Source: Phocoena phocoena
Taxonomy: Eukaryota > Chordata > Mammalia > Artiodactyla > Phocoenidae
DNA length: 64,000 nt
Direction of reading: 5' to 3'
Assembly: GCF_963924675.1 (NCBI RefSeq)
Contig: NC_089234.1
Span: 60,423,153-60,487,152 of the forward strand
Part shown: piece by piece, positions 29,701-43,700 of the stretch
How positions within the stretch are numbered: the first letter of the stretch is position 1
Layout of the letters: each line of letters begins with the position of its first letter
Position numbers and translations under genes: made by a program
Notes under the pieces: model-generated
Databases searched by the model: none
Told to the model about the DNA's origin: nothing
Seen by the model: only the letters and a program-made list of their open reading frames with translations

Positions 29701-32700
29701 GTAAGAATAATCACTGTGGCAGGTAAGTAGCAGTTGACTTTAGAGCAGTGCTGTCCAGGAGAACTTTCTGTGATTGTGAACATGTTGTGTATCTGCACTG
29801 TCCAGTGCAGGAGCCACTAGCCACACGGGACTGTGATTACTTGAAATGTGGCTAGTGTGACTGAGGAACTGAATTTTAAATACTGCTTCATTCTAATTCA
29901 TTTAACTTTTAATTTAACTAGCTGCGTGTGGGCTCCTGTTTTGGACAATGAAGTGCTAGAATTTTCCCCAGCCCCTTGGTAACTTCAGCAAACTTTAGCT
30001 TTAGGACTTTAATGACATTTTTTAAAAAATTAATTAATTAATTAATTTTTGGCTGTGTTGGGTCTTCGTTCTGCATGCGGGCTTTTCTCTAGTTGTGGTG
30101 AGCAACAGGGGCTACTCTTCGTTGCAGTGCGCGGGCTTCTCATTGCAGTGGCTTCTCTTGTTGTGGAGCACGGGCTCTAGGCACGCGGACTTCAGTAGTT
30201 GTGGCACGTGGGCTCAGTAGTTGTGGTTCACGGGCTCTAGAGCACAGGCTTATTAGTTGTGGTGCACAGGCTTAGTTGCTCTGTGGCATGTGGGATCTTC
30301 CTGAACCAGGGCTCGAACCCGTGTCCCCTGCATTGGCAGATGGATTCTTAACTGCTGTGCCACCAGGGAAGTCCCTGTACAGGTTTTTTCTTTGAACACC
30401 TGTTTTTACTTCCTTTGAGTTTCTATCTAGGAGTGAATTCCTGGGTCACATGGTATTTTTCTGTGTACCTTTTCAAAGAACTGCCAAACTTTTCCATAGC
30501 AACTGTACCATTTTACATTCATACCAGCAAGGTATGAGGGATTGCTTGTAGCTTTTGAACTCATTTCTCTACTTCATCAGATGGCCTTGAGGTTATTCTG
30601 CTTTTAAACCTCATTCTGCTTAGACTGAATTCATTAACAGCTTTCTTACCCTTGGTACTGTCCCCTGTTAAGAATTATGTACACATTCATGACAATTTTA
30701 TTCTCCAGAGCTGACAGTTTCAAGAGGTCACCTATTTTACAACCATTTGATGGTCCTTGAGCATTTTAATATTTGCCTTTTTTTTTTTTGCTTACAGTAA
30801 TCACTGGCCAGCATCGAAGTGGTGTAATTTCAGCCCGAACTCGGATTGATGTTCTTTTGCTCACTTTTAGAAGAAAGCAGCCCTTCACTCACTTCCTTGC
30901 CTTTTTCCTCAATGAAGCTGAGGTTCAGGAGCGATTTCTGAAGTTCCAGGAGGAAGTACTGGAGAAGTGCTCCATGGTAAGCAGCAAACAGAACAAAACA
31001 AAAAGTTAAAGAAAAAATATAAAGAAGAGTACAAAAATGACTCATAATTCAAACAGTAGAAAGATACAAGTCTCTTCTCCCACTGAAAAAGGGAACCATT
31101 TCTAACGGTTTCTTTTAATTCTGAACTGCAAAAAATATATAGACATATAAGCACATAAGTTTCTATGTTACAGAAATATCCTTTAAAGGATGTTGAAGAC
31201 ACAAAGGGATCATCCTAATATCCACACTATTCTGCACTTTGTGGGTGTATTTTTATGCATTTTAACGCATGTATAGATTTCTGTAGCCACCTACCACAAT
31301 CAGGATACAGAAGAGCTCTACTCCCCCAAAAAACTTCCTCGTGTTGTCTCTTACAGTCACCTCTTCCTCACCCCATACTTTGGCAATCACTGATCTCTTC
31401 TTGGTTACTATAGTGTTGTCTTCCTGAGAATGTCATATAAGTGGAATCATACAGTATGTAACCTTTTGAGATTGGTTTTGGCTTTCAGGTTCATCTGAGT
31501 TGTGGTATGTTTCACTAGTTTGTCCCCTCTCATTAATTTGTTTCCAGTTTTTGGCAGTTATGAATAGAACTACTATAAACATCTGTGTACAGGTTTTTAT
31601 GTGAACATAGTTTTCATTTCTTTAAAGTAAATATCCAGGAGTGGGATTGCTGGGTTATATGGTAGGTATATGTTTAACTTCATAAGAAACTACCAAACTG
31701 TTTCTCAGAGTGCCTGTACTATGCATTCCCATCAACAGCATAAGAGAATTCCAGTTGTTCTGCACCCTTGCCAGCATTTGGTGGTGTTGGCATTTTCATT
31801 TGAGCCATTCTAATAAGTGTGTAGTTATATGTTATTGTGTTTTTTTTGGCTGCATTGGGTCTTTGTTGCTGTGTGTGGGCTTTCTCTAGTTGCGGCGAGC
31901 AGGGGCTACTCTTCATTGCAGTGTGCAGGCTTCTCATTGTGGTGGCTTCTCTTGTTGCAGAGCACAGGCTCTAGGTGTGCGGGCTTCACTAGTTGCAGCA
32001 CTTGGGCTCACTAGTTGAGGCTCGTGGGCTCCAGAACGCAGGCTCGGTAGTTGTGGTGCATGGGCTTAGTTGCTCCGTGGCATGTAGGATCTTCTCCGAG
32101 CAGGGATCAAACCCGTGTCCCTTGCATTGGCAGGCAGATGCTTTTTTTTTTTTTTTTTTTTTGCGGTACACGGGCCTCTCACTGTTGTGGCCTCTCCCGT
32201 TGTGGAGCGCAGGCTCCGGACGCGCAGGCTCAGCGGCCATGGCTCACGGGCCCAGCCGCTACGCGGCATGTGGGATCCTCCCAGACTGGGCCACGAACCC
32301 GTGTCCCCTGCATCGGCAGGCGGACTTTCAACCACTGCGCCACCAGGGAAGCCCAGCAGGCGGATTCTTAACCACTCTGCAACTAGAGAAGTCTCTCTTA
32401 TTGTGGTTTTAATTTGTATTTCTCTAATGGCTAATGATGTTGAACATTTTTTTTTATATGTATTTATTTATTTTTGGCTGTGTTGGGTCTTCGTTTCTGT
32501 ACAAGGGCTTTCTCCAGTTGCAGTGAGCGGGGGCCCCTCTTCATCGCGGTGCATGGGCCTCTCACTGTCGCAGTCTCTTGTTGTGGAGCACAGGCTCCAG
32601 ACTTGCAGCCTCAGTAGTTGTGGCTCACGGGCCCAGTTGGTCTGCGGCATGTGGGATCCTCCCAGACCAGGGATCGAACCCGTGTCCCCTGCGTTAGCAG

Positions 32701-35700
32701 GCGGATTCTCAACCACTGTGCCACCAGGGAAGCCCTGAGCATCTTTTTTAATGTGCCTTTTTGCCATTCTTTTATCTGCTTTGGTGAGGTATTCTTATCT
32801 TTTACACAACTTAAAACTGTTTTCTTACTGTTGAGTTTTGAGAGTTCTTTTATATATATTCTGGTTACAAATCCTTTCAAAGATATGTGATTTCCAGATA
32901 TTTTCCCCAGTCTGTAGCTTATCTCTTCATTCTCTTATCAGTGACTTTTACAGAGTAAAAGTTTTAAATTTTGATGAAGTCCAATTTATTAATTTTTCTT
33001 TTATGGATTGAACTTTTGATGTCATATATAAGAACTTTTTGCCTAACCCTAAGTCACAAATGTTTTCCCTTAGAATTTTCATGGTTTTGCTTTTTTATAT
33101 TTAGATCTGTGACCTAGTTAATTTTTGTGTAAGTTGTAAAGTTTAGGTCGGGGTTCATTTTTTTGCATATGGATGTCCATGCTGTGCTTTCTTTTTATGT
33201 ATTTATTTAAAATTTACTTATTTTATTTATTTTTATTTTTGGCTGCATTGAGTCTTCGTTGCTGCACGCGGGCTTTCTCTAGTTGCTGCGAGCGGGGGCT
33301 GCTCTTCCTTGCGGTGCGCAGGCTTCTCTTGTTGTGGAGCAGGGGCTCTAGGCTCCCGGGCTTCAGTAGTTGTGGCATGCAGCCTCAGTAGTTGTGGCTC
33401 ACGGGCGCTAGAGCACAGGCTCAGTAGTTGTGTGACACAGGCTTAGTTGCTCTGTGGCATGTGGGATATTCCCAGGCCAGGGCTCGAACCTGTGTTCCCT
33501 GCATTGGCAGGCAGATTTTTAACCACTGCGCCACCAGGGAAGCCCCATGCTCTGTTTTTTAATCCTGTAATAAAGAGAGGAATAAAAGCATGTGGAATAA
33601 AATAGAAGTGTGGTTAGTATTTATTTATTTATTTATTTAGGTTCTTGAGACAGATGGACATACATCTGATTCTGGATTCCTCTATCTGTGTAGACTTGAG
33701 CAAGTGAACCTCTCCAAATTTTTACAGCCTGCTTTGGAGAGTTGTAGGAAGGATTAAATGAGATAACATATAGTACTCAGCATGGTGCTTGATACAGAAT
33801 AAGCATTTAATAAATGGTGACTGCTACTCCTGATATTTTTATGGCTGGTTAGGTTAAAATTGTTAGTATTACTTGGAGTATTCAGAGTAGGTGAGTGCTA
33901 TATTTGATAGCTGTGGGCAAGGTCAGTGAAAATGTTTTTGGTGAAAATTTTTACAAAATCCTTTCTTCCTTCTCTTTTTCCCTTCTCTTGTTTGTCCTGT
34001 CCACATTGCTCAAGCTGGGTCTTAGGTTTTAGAATATAGTGAGATATAGGTATGCAGATATAGAAGTATTAGAATCCAAGTACTTTTATGGGACAGGGGG
34101 TGACAGTTGGTCAACTTAATTATTTAAGAAGGAGGCTATGATGGTGAGAAGATTCAGACTGGGCAAATGTGAGTAGACAGTATAGAATTGTATAATCTAT
34201 TTTTAGATGACTTCTTTGGCATTTATGTGCTTGAACAAAGGTACATTTATAAGTTCAATACACAAATACTATATATGTGTATGCATACATATATATGATT
34301 ATTAAACCGTCAGAATATTACTAATTGTCATTAGTAAACCATCAGTATCTTTTTTCCTCTTAACATTTCATAGCAAGATGATTTCATTCTTAGTGGGAGT
34401 GGAGGGTCGGGTAGGAGAAGATCAAGAACGCTGAAGTTATAAAGACACAGATGTAGAGAATGGACTTGAGAACACGGGGTGGGGGAAGGGTAAGCTGGGA
34501 CGAAGTGAGAGAGTGGCATGGACATATGTACACTACCAAATGTAAAATAGATAGCTAGTGGGAAGCAGCCTCATAGCACAGGGAGATCAGCTCGGTGCTT
34601 TGTGACCACCTAGAGGGGTGCGTTAGGGAGGGTGGGAGGGAGACGCAAGAGGGAGGAGATACGGGGATATATGTATACATACAGCCGATTCACTTTGTTA
34701 TACAGTAGCAACTAACAACAATGTAAAGCAATTATACTCCAGTAAAGGTGTTTAAAAAAAAAAAGTGGAAGTAAATTTTGTGGGGGTGGTGCTGGTAAGT
34801 TTTGGAGTTGTTTTGCCTTGTAAATACCACTTACTGAAGCTCAGTGATTATTTATTTTTTGGAGTATTACAAATACTTGATATTTGACAAGCAGATTATA
34901 ATAAATTAGCCTTTTTCTTTCTGTGTGTGTGTGTATATGTGTGAACAGTTTCTCAGTTTTCTTTTGGATCCTGACAAGGGCTGACAGGGAGCAAATATTG
35001 GAATGATTACTTTAACTCAGCTGGAATGAGATTGGCCACTATGAATGTCATGCTGGCCTTAATCAGTCCAAAGTACTTCCTTCCTGCTTTCAGGGAGACT
35101 CCATACTGACATTGTCTTCTTCCTGCTTTTATTTTATTTATTTATTTATTTATTTATTTTTTTAACATCTTTATTGGAGTATAATTGCTTTACAGTGGTG
35201 TGTTAGTTTCTGCTTTATAACAAAGTGAATCAGTTATACATATACATATGTTTCCATATCTCTTCCCTCTTGCGTCTCCCTCCCTCCCACCCTCCCTATC
35301 CCACCCCTCTAGGTGGTCACAGAGCACCGAGCTGATCTCCTTGTGCTATGCGGCTGCTTCCCACTAGCTATCTATTTTACGTTTGGTACTGTATATATGT
35401 CCATGCCACTCTCTCACTTTGTCACAGCTTACCGTTCCCCCTCCCCATATCATCGAGTCCATTCTCTAGTAGGTCTGTGTCTTTATTCCTGTCTTACCCC
35501 TAGGTTCTTAATGACCTTTTTTTTTTTTTCTGAGGTTCCATATGTATGTGTTAGCATACGGTATTTGTTTTTCTCTTTCTGACTTAACTTCACTCTATAT
35601 GACAGACTCTGGGTCCATCCACCTCACTACAAATATCTCAATTTCGTTTCTTTTTATGGCTGAGTAATATTCCATTGTATATATGTGCCACATCTTCTTT

Positions 35701-38700
35701 ATCCATTCATCCGATGATGGACACTTAGGTTGCTTCCATGTCCTGGCTATTGTAAACAGAGCTGCAATGAACATTTTGGTACATGACTCTTTTTGAATTA
35801 TGGTTTTCTCAGGGTATGCCTTCCTGCTTTTAAATCAAGTCCTGCTAACAGCAGGGAAGTAAGCACAGCATAAAAGTGTTAATAAGAGACCATTATCTAC
35901 TTATTTATTTATTTATTTATTTGCGGTTCGCGGGCCTCTCACTGTTGTGGCCTCTCCTGTTGCGGAGCACAGGCTCTGGACGCGCAGACTCAGCGGCCAT
36001 GGCTCACTGGCCCAGCCGCTCCACGGCACGTGGGATCCTCCCAGACCAGGGCACGAACCCGCGTCCCCCGCATCGGCAGGCGGACTCTCAACCACTGGGC
36101 CACCAGGGAAGCCCTATCTACTTACTATATGGAAGAAGGTTTTTACTGAATTTCATTCTGATGTTAGAACGACAGATGACGGTAAAACCATGTAGGCGTT
36201 TTCCACTGGTACTCTGCTTTTTTTTTTTTTTAATATAAATGTATTTATTATTTATTTTTGGCTGCATTGGGTCTTTGTTGCTGGACGTGGGCTTTCTCTA
36301 GTTGCGGCAAGCGGGGCTGCTCTTTGTTGCGGTGCATGGGTTTCTCATTGTGGTGCTTCTCTTGTTGCGGAGCATGGGGTCTAGGCACGTGGGCTTCAGT
36401 ATTTGTAGCACGCAGGCTCAGTAGTTGTGGTTAGAAGGCTGTAGAGCGCAGGCTCAGTTGCTGTGGTGCATGGGCTTAGTTGCTCCAGGGCATGTGGGAT
36501 CTTCCCGGGCGAGGGCTCGAACCCATGTCCCCTGCATTGGCAGGCGGATTCTCAACCACTTCGCCACCAGGGAAGTCCCTGGTACTCTGCTTTTATTTTT
36601 CCAACTTAGCAGAGTTCCTTTGTAGAAACTTTGAAGAATGTATGCCTGTTCATTGAGATAGCAGTTGTTTCCTGAAAGACTATGTGGCCCTCAGTCTTGT
36701 TTTGATTTCTCTGACACTCATTTGACATCTCTGATGAGAGTTTCATCATCTCTAAAATAGGAGTGGTCTCAGCATTCTCTTACATATAAGAAAAAGATGA
36801 CACCTCTTGGTATAAAGTTGGCTCATACGTTTTTGAATTTACATATGTATGTATTATATACATTTATTAAAATTAAGTTACACACACTGTTTTGTAACTA
36901 CCTTTTTGATTTTTTTTGGCCACGCCATGCAGCTTGTGGGATCTCAGTTCCCTGACCAGAGACTGAACCCGGGCCCCAGCAGTGAGAGCCTGGAATCCTA
37001 ACCACTAAGCCACTAGGAACCTCCCTACTTTTTCGATTTAACAACATGTTTCAGGTCAATATAAGTAAATCTAATTGCTGCTTCTAATTGCTATGAAGTA
37101 TCCTAGTCTATGAATGTACCCTAACTTATTTAATTAATACCCTATTGATGGACCATTGAAAGAAATTATTTCTATTAAATAATGCTATAAAGAACATTTT
37201 TGTAAATGCATCTTTGTGTTCTTGGCTGATGGTTTCTTTGAGGTACATTTTGGGATAATTTCTTAGAACTGGAATACATGGGTTAAGGGAATGTAAACTT
37301 AAAATTTTTTGATAGTTTTTTCCATTTTATTTTAAAAATCTGCCTTTTTGAGTTACAACTTACAAACAATATAATGCACCCATTTTAAGAGTATGCTTTG
37401 ATGAATTTTGACAGACATGTACAACAGTGCAACAACCATCAAAAACAAGATGTAAACATTTCCATCACCCCAAAAAGTTCCCTTACACTACCTCTTTGCA
37501 GCCACTTCCGCTTCCTGCTATCTAATCTCCTACTAGTGATTCCAGGCAACCACTTATCTGCTGTCTGTTACTACTGGATTTCCCTTTGTTAGAATTTCAT
37601 ATAAATGGAATTATGCAGTATATAGTCTTTTTTTTTTTTAATTCTTTGGTCGCACTGTGCAGCATGTAGGATCTTAGTTCCCCAACCAGGGATCAAACCC
37701 ACGCGCCTTGCATTGGAAGCACAGAGTCTTAACCACTGGACCACCAGGGAAGTCCCCAGTATATAGTGTTTTGAGTGGCTTCTTTTTTGTTCAGCATAAC
37801 ATTTTTGAGCATCATTCATGTTGGTGTGTGTTACAGTAGTTCATTTCTTTTTATTGCTAAGTATATTCCTTTGCATGAATGTACCAAAATTTGTTTATCC
37901 GTTCAACTATTTGGGTGGTTTCTAGTCTTTGGCTCTTATAAATGAAGCTATTTTAATCATTTGTACAAAAATCTTTGTGTTAAGTATATGTTTTTATTCC
38001 TCTTGGGCAAGTACTTAGGAGTATAATTGTTGGATCAAGTGCAGATATATGTTTAGTTTTATAGAAAACTTAGAACTATTCCCAGCGTGGTGGTGCCTCT
38101 TCCTACCACAAATGATATATGAGAGTTTAGGTTGTTCCACATTCTTGCCAACATTTGGTGGTGTCTTTTTTATATTTTTAATTGAAGTATTGTTGATTTA
38201 CAATGTTTTGTTAGTTTCTGGTGGACAGCAAAGTGATTCATTTATACATACATATACATATTCTTTTTCATATTCTTTTCCATTATGGCTTATTACAGGA
38301 TATTGAATATAGTTCCCTGTGCTATACAGTAGGACCTTTTTGTTTATTTATTTTGTATATAGTAGTTTGTATATGCTAATCCCAAACTCCTAATTTATTT
38401 CTCCCCAATCACCTTTTCCCTTTGGTAATCATAAATTTGTTTTCTGTGTCTGTGAGTTTGTTTTATAAATAAGTTAATTTGTATCACATTTTAGATTTCA
38501 TATGTAAGTGATACCATATGATATTTGTCTTTCTCTTTCTGACTTACTTCACTTAGTATGGCTAGGACCTCCAATATAGTGTTGAATAGAAGTGGTGAGA
38601 GGGGACATTCTTTCCTTTGTTCTTGATCATCGTAGGGGGAAAGTATTCAATCTTTTATCATTAAGTTTAATGTAAGCTGTAGGGTTTTTACCGATGCCCT

Positions 38701-40664
38701 TTATCTGGTTGAGGAAATTCCATTCTGTTCCTAGTTTGCTGAGAATTAAAAAAAATCGCAACTGGGTATTAAACTTTGTTAATCTTTTTTTGTTTGTTTT
38801 TGTGGTACGTGGGCCTCTCGCTGCTGTGGCCTCTCCTGTTGCGGAGCACAGGCTCCGGACACGCAAGCCCAACGGCCATGGCTCACGGGCCCAGCCGCTC
38901 CGTGGCATGTGGGATCTTCCCGGACCGGGGCGCAAACCCGTGTCCCCTGCATCGGCAGGCGGACTCTCAACCACTGCGCCACCAGGGAAGCCCCCTTTAA
39001 CCTCTTTTATGTGGAATATTTCATAGCCGTTCTGACTTTTATGTTATTGACATATTTGAAGAATGCATCTCTTCCAACCTTTTTGAAACAACAGAGCATT
39101 CTTTTTCGCATTTGTCTTATGTTTTGTCTTTGTCCTCATGTTTAAGTTGATATTATGTTTTCTCAGTTAGAGTACTGCATAGGTGATGTTGTGTCCTTCT
39201 GAGGATATCACACCTGGGGACATACAGCATTCATCTGTTTTTCGTACGTGATGTTACATCTAGTCAAGATATTGCCCAAATTGCTTCTAAGTATAATAAC
39301 TGTATTTTATATCTTCCTTGCAACTAATAAGCACTCTGCAGGGAGATACTCTAAGAACATGCAAATATAGTTGTGTCTTGGTATCTGTAGGTGGTGGTTC
39401 CAGGATCCCCTGTGGATACCAAAATCCACAGATGATCAAGTCACATATAAAATGGCATAGTATTTGCATATAACCTACGCACATCCTCTTATATACTTTA
39501 AATCATCTCTAGCTTACTTATAATATCTAGTACAGTGCAAATGCTATGAAAATAGCTGCCAGTATGTGGCAAATACAAGTTTTGCTTTTTGGAACCTCTG
39601 GAATTAAAAAAAAAAAAAAAACCCCAGGCTTAGCATCCACTGGTGATTCTTACCTGATTTTTAAAAAATTAATTCGTTAATTAATTAATTTATTTATTTT
39701 TGGCTGCATTGTGTCTTTGTTGCTGCACGTGGGCTTTTCTCTAGTTGCGGTGAGCGGGGGCTACTCTTCGTTGTGGTGCACGGGCTTCTCATTGCAGTGA
39801 CTTCTCTTGTTGTGGAGCATGGGCTCTAGGCTCATGGACTTCAGTAGTTGTGGCACGCAGGCTCAGTAGTGGTGCCTCGCAGGCTCTAGAGTGCAGGCTC
39901 AGTAGTTGTGGCACATGGGCTTAGCTGCTCTGCGGCATGTGGGATCTTCCTGGACCAGGGCTCGAACCTGTGTCTCCTGCACTGGCAGGCGGATTCTCAG
40001 CCGCTGTGCCATCAGGGAAGCTCCTTATCTGATCTTTACCATGATGATTGCAAAATGTTTCTAGCGCTTGTTCTACATTTAGTATTCAGCTTTCTACATT
40101 CTGTTGTAAGTAGGGGACCTTTCTTCTCCCCTTACTTTTATTTATTTATTTTTAAATCTCTTTTTATTTTTTATAAATTTATTTATTTTATTTTTGGCTG
40201 CGTTGGGTCTTTGTTGCTGCGCATGGTCTTTCTCTAGTTGCAGCGAGCAGGGGCTACTGTTCCTTGCGGTTCACAGGCTTCTTCTCATTGAAGTGGCTTC
40301 TCTTGTTACAGAGCCCGGGCTCTAGAGCACAGGCTCAGTAGTTGTGGCACATGGGCTTAGTTGCTCCGTGGCATGTGGGATCTTCCTGGACTAGGGCTCT
40401 AACCTATGTCCTCTGCATTGGCAGGTGGATTCTTAACCACTGTGCCACCAGGGAAGCCCCTCCCCTTACTTTTAAATTTATTTGTTATTCGTGTGATTTC
40501 ATAAATTATATTTTTTTCTCAAGGGCTTATAATTTACTGTTGTGCTTAATTATTTTGGTGCTTAAATTGTCTCAGGTTTATTTCAGGGTCCTCTCAAACC
40601 TTTTCTGGGGATGCATCTTCCTTGGCCTGTATTTGTGCTTTTGTTCCAGTTCTCCTGTATGTGT

Positions 40665-40722
<58 letters not shown>

Positions 40723-43700
40723 CTGCTTTTAAATGCCTTAATTTCTCTAAGGTCTCACCCCAGTGCTTCCTCTTAGAGCTTTAGTTGTTCTCTTGTATTC
40801 CTCTGCCTGTAATCTCTTGTCCCCAGGCACCTGAAGATCTGCTGTCTCCTGTAGTTCCTTCTCTCCCTCTGCAGGTAATTAACATTTCTTATAGTGGCCT
40901 CCAACCTGATAACCAGATTATACCACTGTTCCAAACTGCACTCCAAGTTAGGCAAGACAGAAACCATTTCCTCAGGCAGCCTCCTAACAAGCCAGAACAT
41001 TGCAAACAACTTTCACTCTTCCTTCTGCCCTGATGGAAGAGCAGGAGTTGTGTGGCTTCCTTCTGACCTGTTGTAATGTCCTAGGGAAGGGGTTTAGGGT
41101 TTAGATGAAATTTCCTACCATTTTGAGTGCAGCTTTCCTTTGGTTAGGCATTTGCTTGGTTGTTGCCGATTTTTAATTGGTTTCTGGAGTTTTCCCAAAG
41201 CTGCTTTGGTCTGTATGTTATTGTTTATTTGCTGTTTCTGTCGGGGAATAAGGGCCTGGATCTTCTCAGTGTGCCATCTTGCTAATGTTGCTCCAAGTTT
41301 GTATAATTTTAAGGCATTATTTTCTCAAATATCTTTTTTCTTCCCTTTTCCTCGTCTCTGTAACTCTAATTTCACCTGTATTAGACTAATTGATGTTGGT
41401 GTACAGATTACTGAAGCTCTGTTCATTTGCTTTCCAGACTTTTTTTTTCCTCACTCTGCTTCAGTTTGGATAGTTTCTGTGGCTGCGTATTCAAATTCAC
41501 TGTTTTTTTCTGAAGCGTCTAATCTGTTCTTAATCCCATCAAATGGAATTTTCATTTTTGCACTTATTTTTTTAATCTCTTGAAGTTCCATTTGTTTCTT
41601 TTTGATATTGTCTTTTTTCCTCTTCAGTATCCTCACGTTTTCCTTAAAATAGTTAAGCTTGTAAATAATAGCTATTTAAAGTCATTATCTGCTAATCCAT
41701 TAGTATAATATTATAGCATTCTAGATCTATATCTGTTGATGGATTATTTTTTGCCATGTAATGTCTGAAACATTTATATTAACATATTTCCATACAAATA
41801 ACCCAAAGAAAGTTTAGTATTAGTTTTTTTTTGAATTTTATTTTATATATTTTTTTATACAGCAGGTTCTTATTAGTCATCAATTTTATACACATCAGTG
41901 TACACATGTCAATCCCAATCGCCCAGTTTAGCCCACCACCATCCCCACCTCCCCCGCGGCTTTCCCCCCTTGGTATCCATACGTTTGTTCTCTACATCTG
42001 TGTCTCAACTTCTGCCCTACAAACTGGTTCATCTGTACCATTTTTCTAGGTTCCACATACATGCATTAATGTACGATATTTGTTTTTCTCTTTCTGACTT
42101 ACTTTACTCTGTATGACAGTCTCTGGATCCATCCACATCTCAACAAATGGCTCAGTTTTGTTCCTTTTTATGGCTGAGAAATATTCCATTGTATATATGT
42201 ACTGCATCTTCTTTATCCACTCGTCTGTTGCTGGGCATTTAGGTTGCTTCTATGACCTGGCTATTGTAAATAGTGCTGCAATGAACATTGGGGTGCATGT
42301 GTCTTTTTGAATTATGGTTTTCTCTGGGTATATGCCTGATAGTGGGATTGCTGTATCATATGGTAATTCTATTTTTAGTTTTTTAAGGAACCTCCATACT
42401 GTTCTCCGTAGTGGCTATATCAATTTACATTCCCACCAACAGTGCAAGAGGGTTCCCTTTTCTCCACACCCTCTCCAGCATTTGTTGTTTGTAGATTTTC
42501 TGATGATGGCCATTCTAACTGGTGTGAGGTGATACCTCATTGTAGTTTTGATTTGCATTTCTCTAATAATTAGTGATGTTGAGCAGCTTTTCATGTGTTT
42601 CTTGGCCATGTGTATGTCTTCTTTGGAGAAATGTCTATTTAGGTCTTCTGCCCATTTTTGGATTGGGTTGTTTGTTTCTTTAATATTGAGCTGCATGAGC
42701 TGTTTATATATTTTGGAGATTAATTCTTTGTCCGTTGATTCATTTGCAAATATTTTGTACCATTCTGAGGGTTGTCTTTTTGTCTTGTTTATGCTTTCCT
42801 TTGCTGTGCAAAACCTTTTAAGTTTCATTATGTCCCATTTGTTTATTTTTGTTTTTATTTCCATTTCTCTAGGAGGTGGATCAAAAAGGATCTTGCTGTG
42901 ATTTATGTCAAAGAGTGTTCTTTCTATGTTTTCCTCTAAGAGTTTTATAATGTCCAGTCTTACATTTAGGTCTCTAATCAATTTTGAGTTTATTTTTGTG
43001 TATGGTGTTAGGGAGTGTTCTAATTTCATTTTTACATATGTAGCTGTCTAGTTTTCCAGCACCACTTATTGAAGAGACTGTCTTTTCTCCATTGTATATT
43101 CTTGCCTCCTTTGTCATAGATTAGTTGACCATATGTGCGTGGGTTTATCTCTGGGCGTTCTATCTTGTTCCATTGATCTTTGTTTCTGTTTTTGTGCCAG
43201 TACCATATTGTCTTGATTACTGTAGCTTTGTAGTATAGTCTGAAGTCAGGGAGTCTGAGTCCTCCAGCTCCATTTTTTTCCCTCAAGACTGCTTTGGCTA
43301 TTTGGGATCTTTTGTGTCTCCATACAAATTTTAAGATTTTTTGTTCTAGTTCTGTAAAAATTGCCATTGGTAATTTGATGGGGATTGCGTTGAATCTGTA
43401 GATTGCTTTGGGTAGTACAGTCATATTCACAATACTGATTCTTCCAATCCAAGAACATAGTGTATCTCTCCATCTGTTGATATCATCTTTAATTTCTTTC
43501 ATCATTGTCTTATAGTTTTCTGTGTACAGGTCTTTTGTCTCCCTAGGTAGGTTTATTCCTAGGTATTTTATTCTTTTTGTTGCAATGGTAAATGGGAGTG
43601 TTAATTTCTCTTTCAGACTTTTCATTAGTGTATAGGAATGCAAGAGATTTCTGTGCATTAATTTTGTATCCTGCAACTTTACCAGATTCATTGATTAGCT

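Larger units (their letters stand above)
28971..30797 (+). other. ASCC1: ASCC1 intron after coding exon 3
   Basis: 1.8 kb with a hAT-like element (29.75 kb), a CHR SINE (30.0 kb) and an L1M fragment just before the strong acceptor of coding exon 4. Confidence 0.85.
31300..33180 (-). mobile_element. Old L1M element broken by three CHR SINEs
   Basis: Segments 31300-31844, 32398-32455 and 32735-33180 read in order as one reversed old L1 3' region ('gtatatttgagtttctaatt'-type phrases, 'aggagtgggattgctgggtt', 'tctaatggctaatgatgttg'). SINEs separate them. Confidence 0.75.

Noticed and set aside
32115..32738. 207-codon open frame
   Set aside because: It spans three CHR SINEs and repeats the same SINE-derived peptide phrases seen at many other copies. 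CHR SINEs routinely give long open frames on both strands.
34370..35819. Inverted repeat as a possible DNA transposon
   Set aside because: Both arms are L1 3'UTR with A or T tails, and the right one has its own TSD. They are two separate retrotransposon insertions.
40667..40720. CRISPR-like regular repeat
   Set aside because: It is a dinucleotide microsatellite in a mammalian intron with no repeat-spacer pattern.
40773..41009. 78-codon minus-strand frame with charged residues
   Set aside because: It lies beside LINE sequence, has no recognisable domain or flanking splice sites, and the surrounding DNA looks like unclassified repeat.
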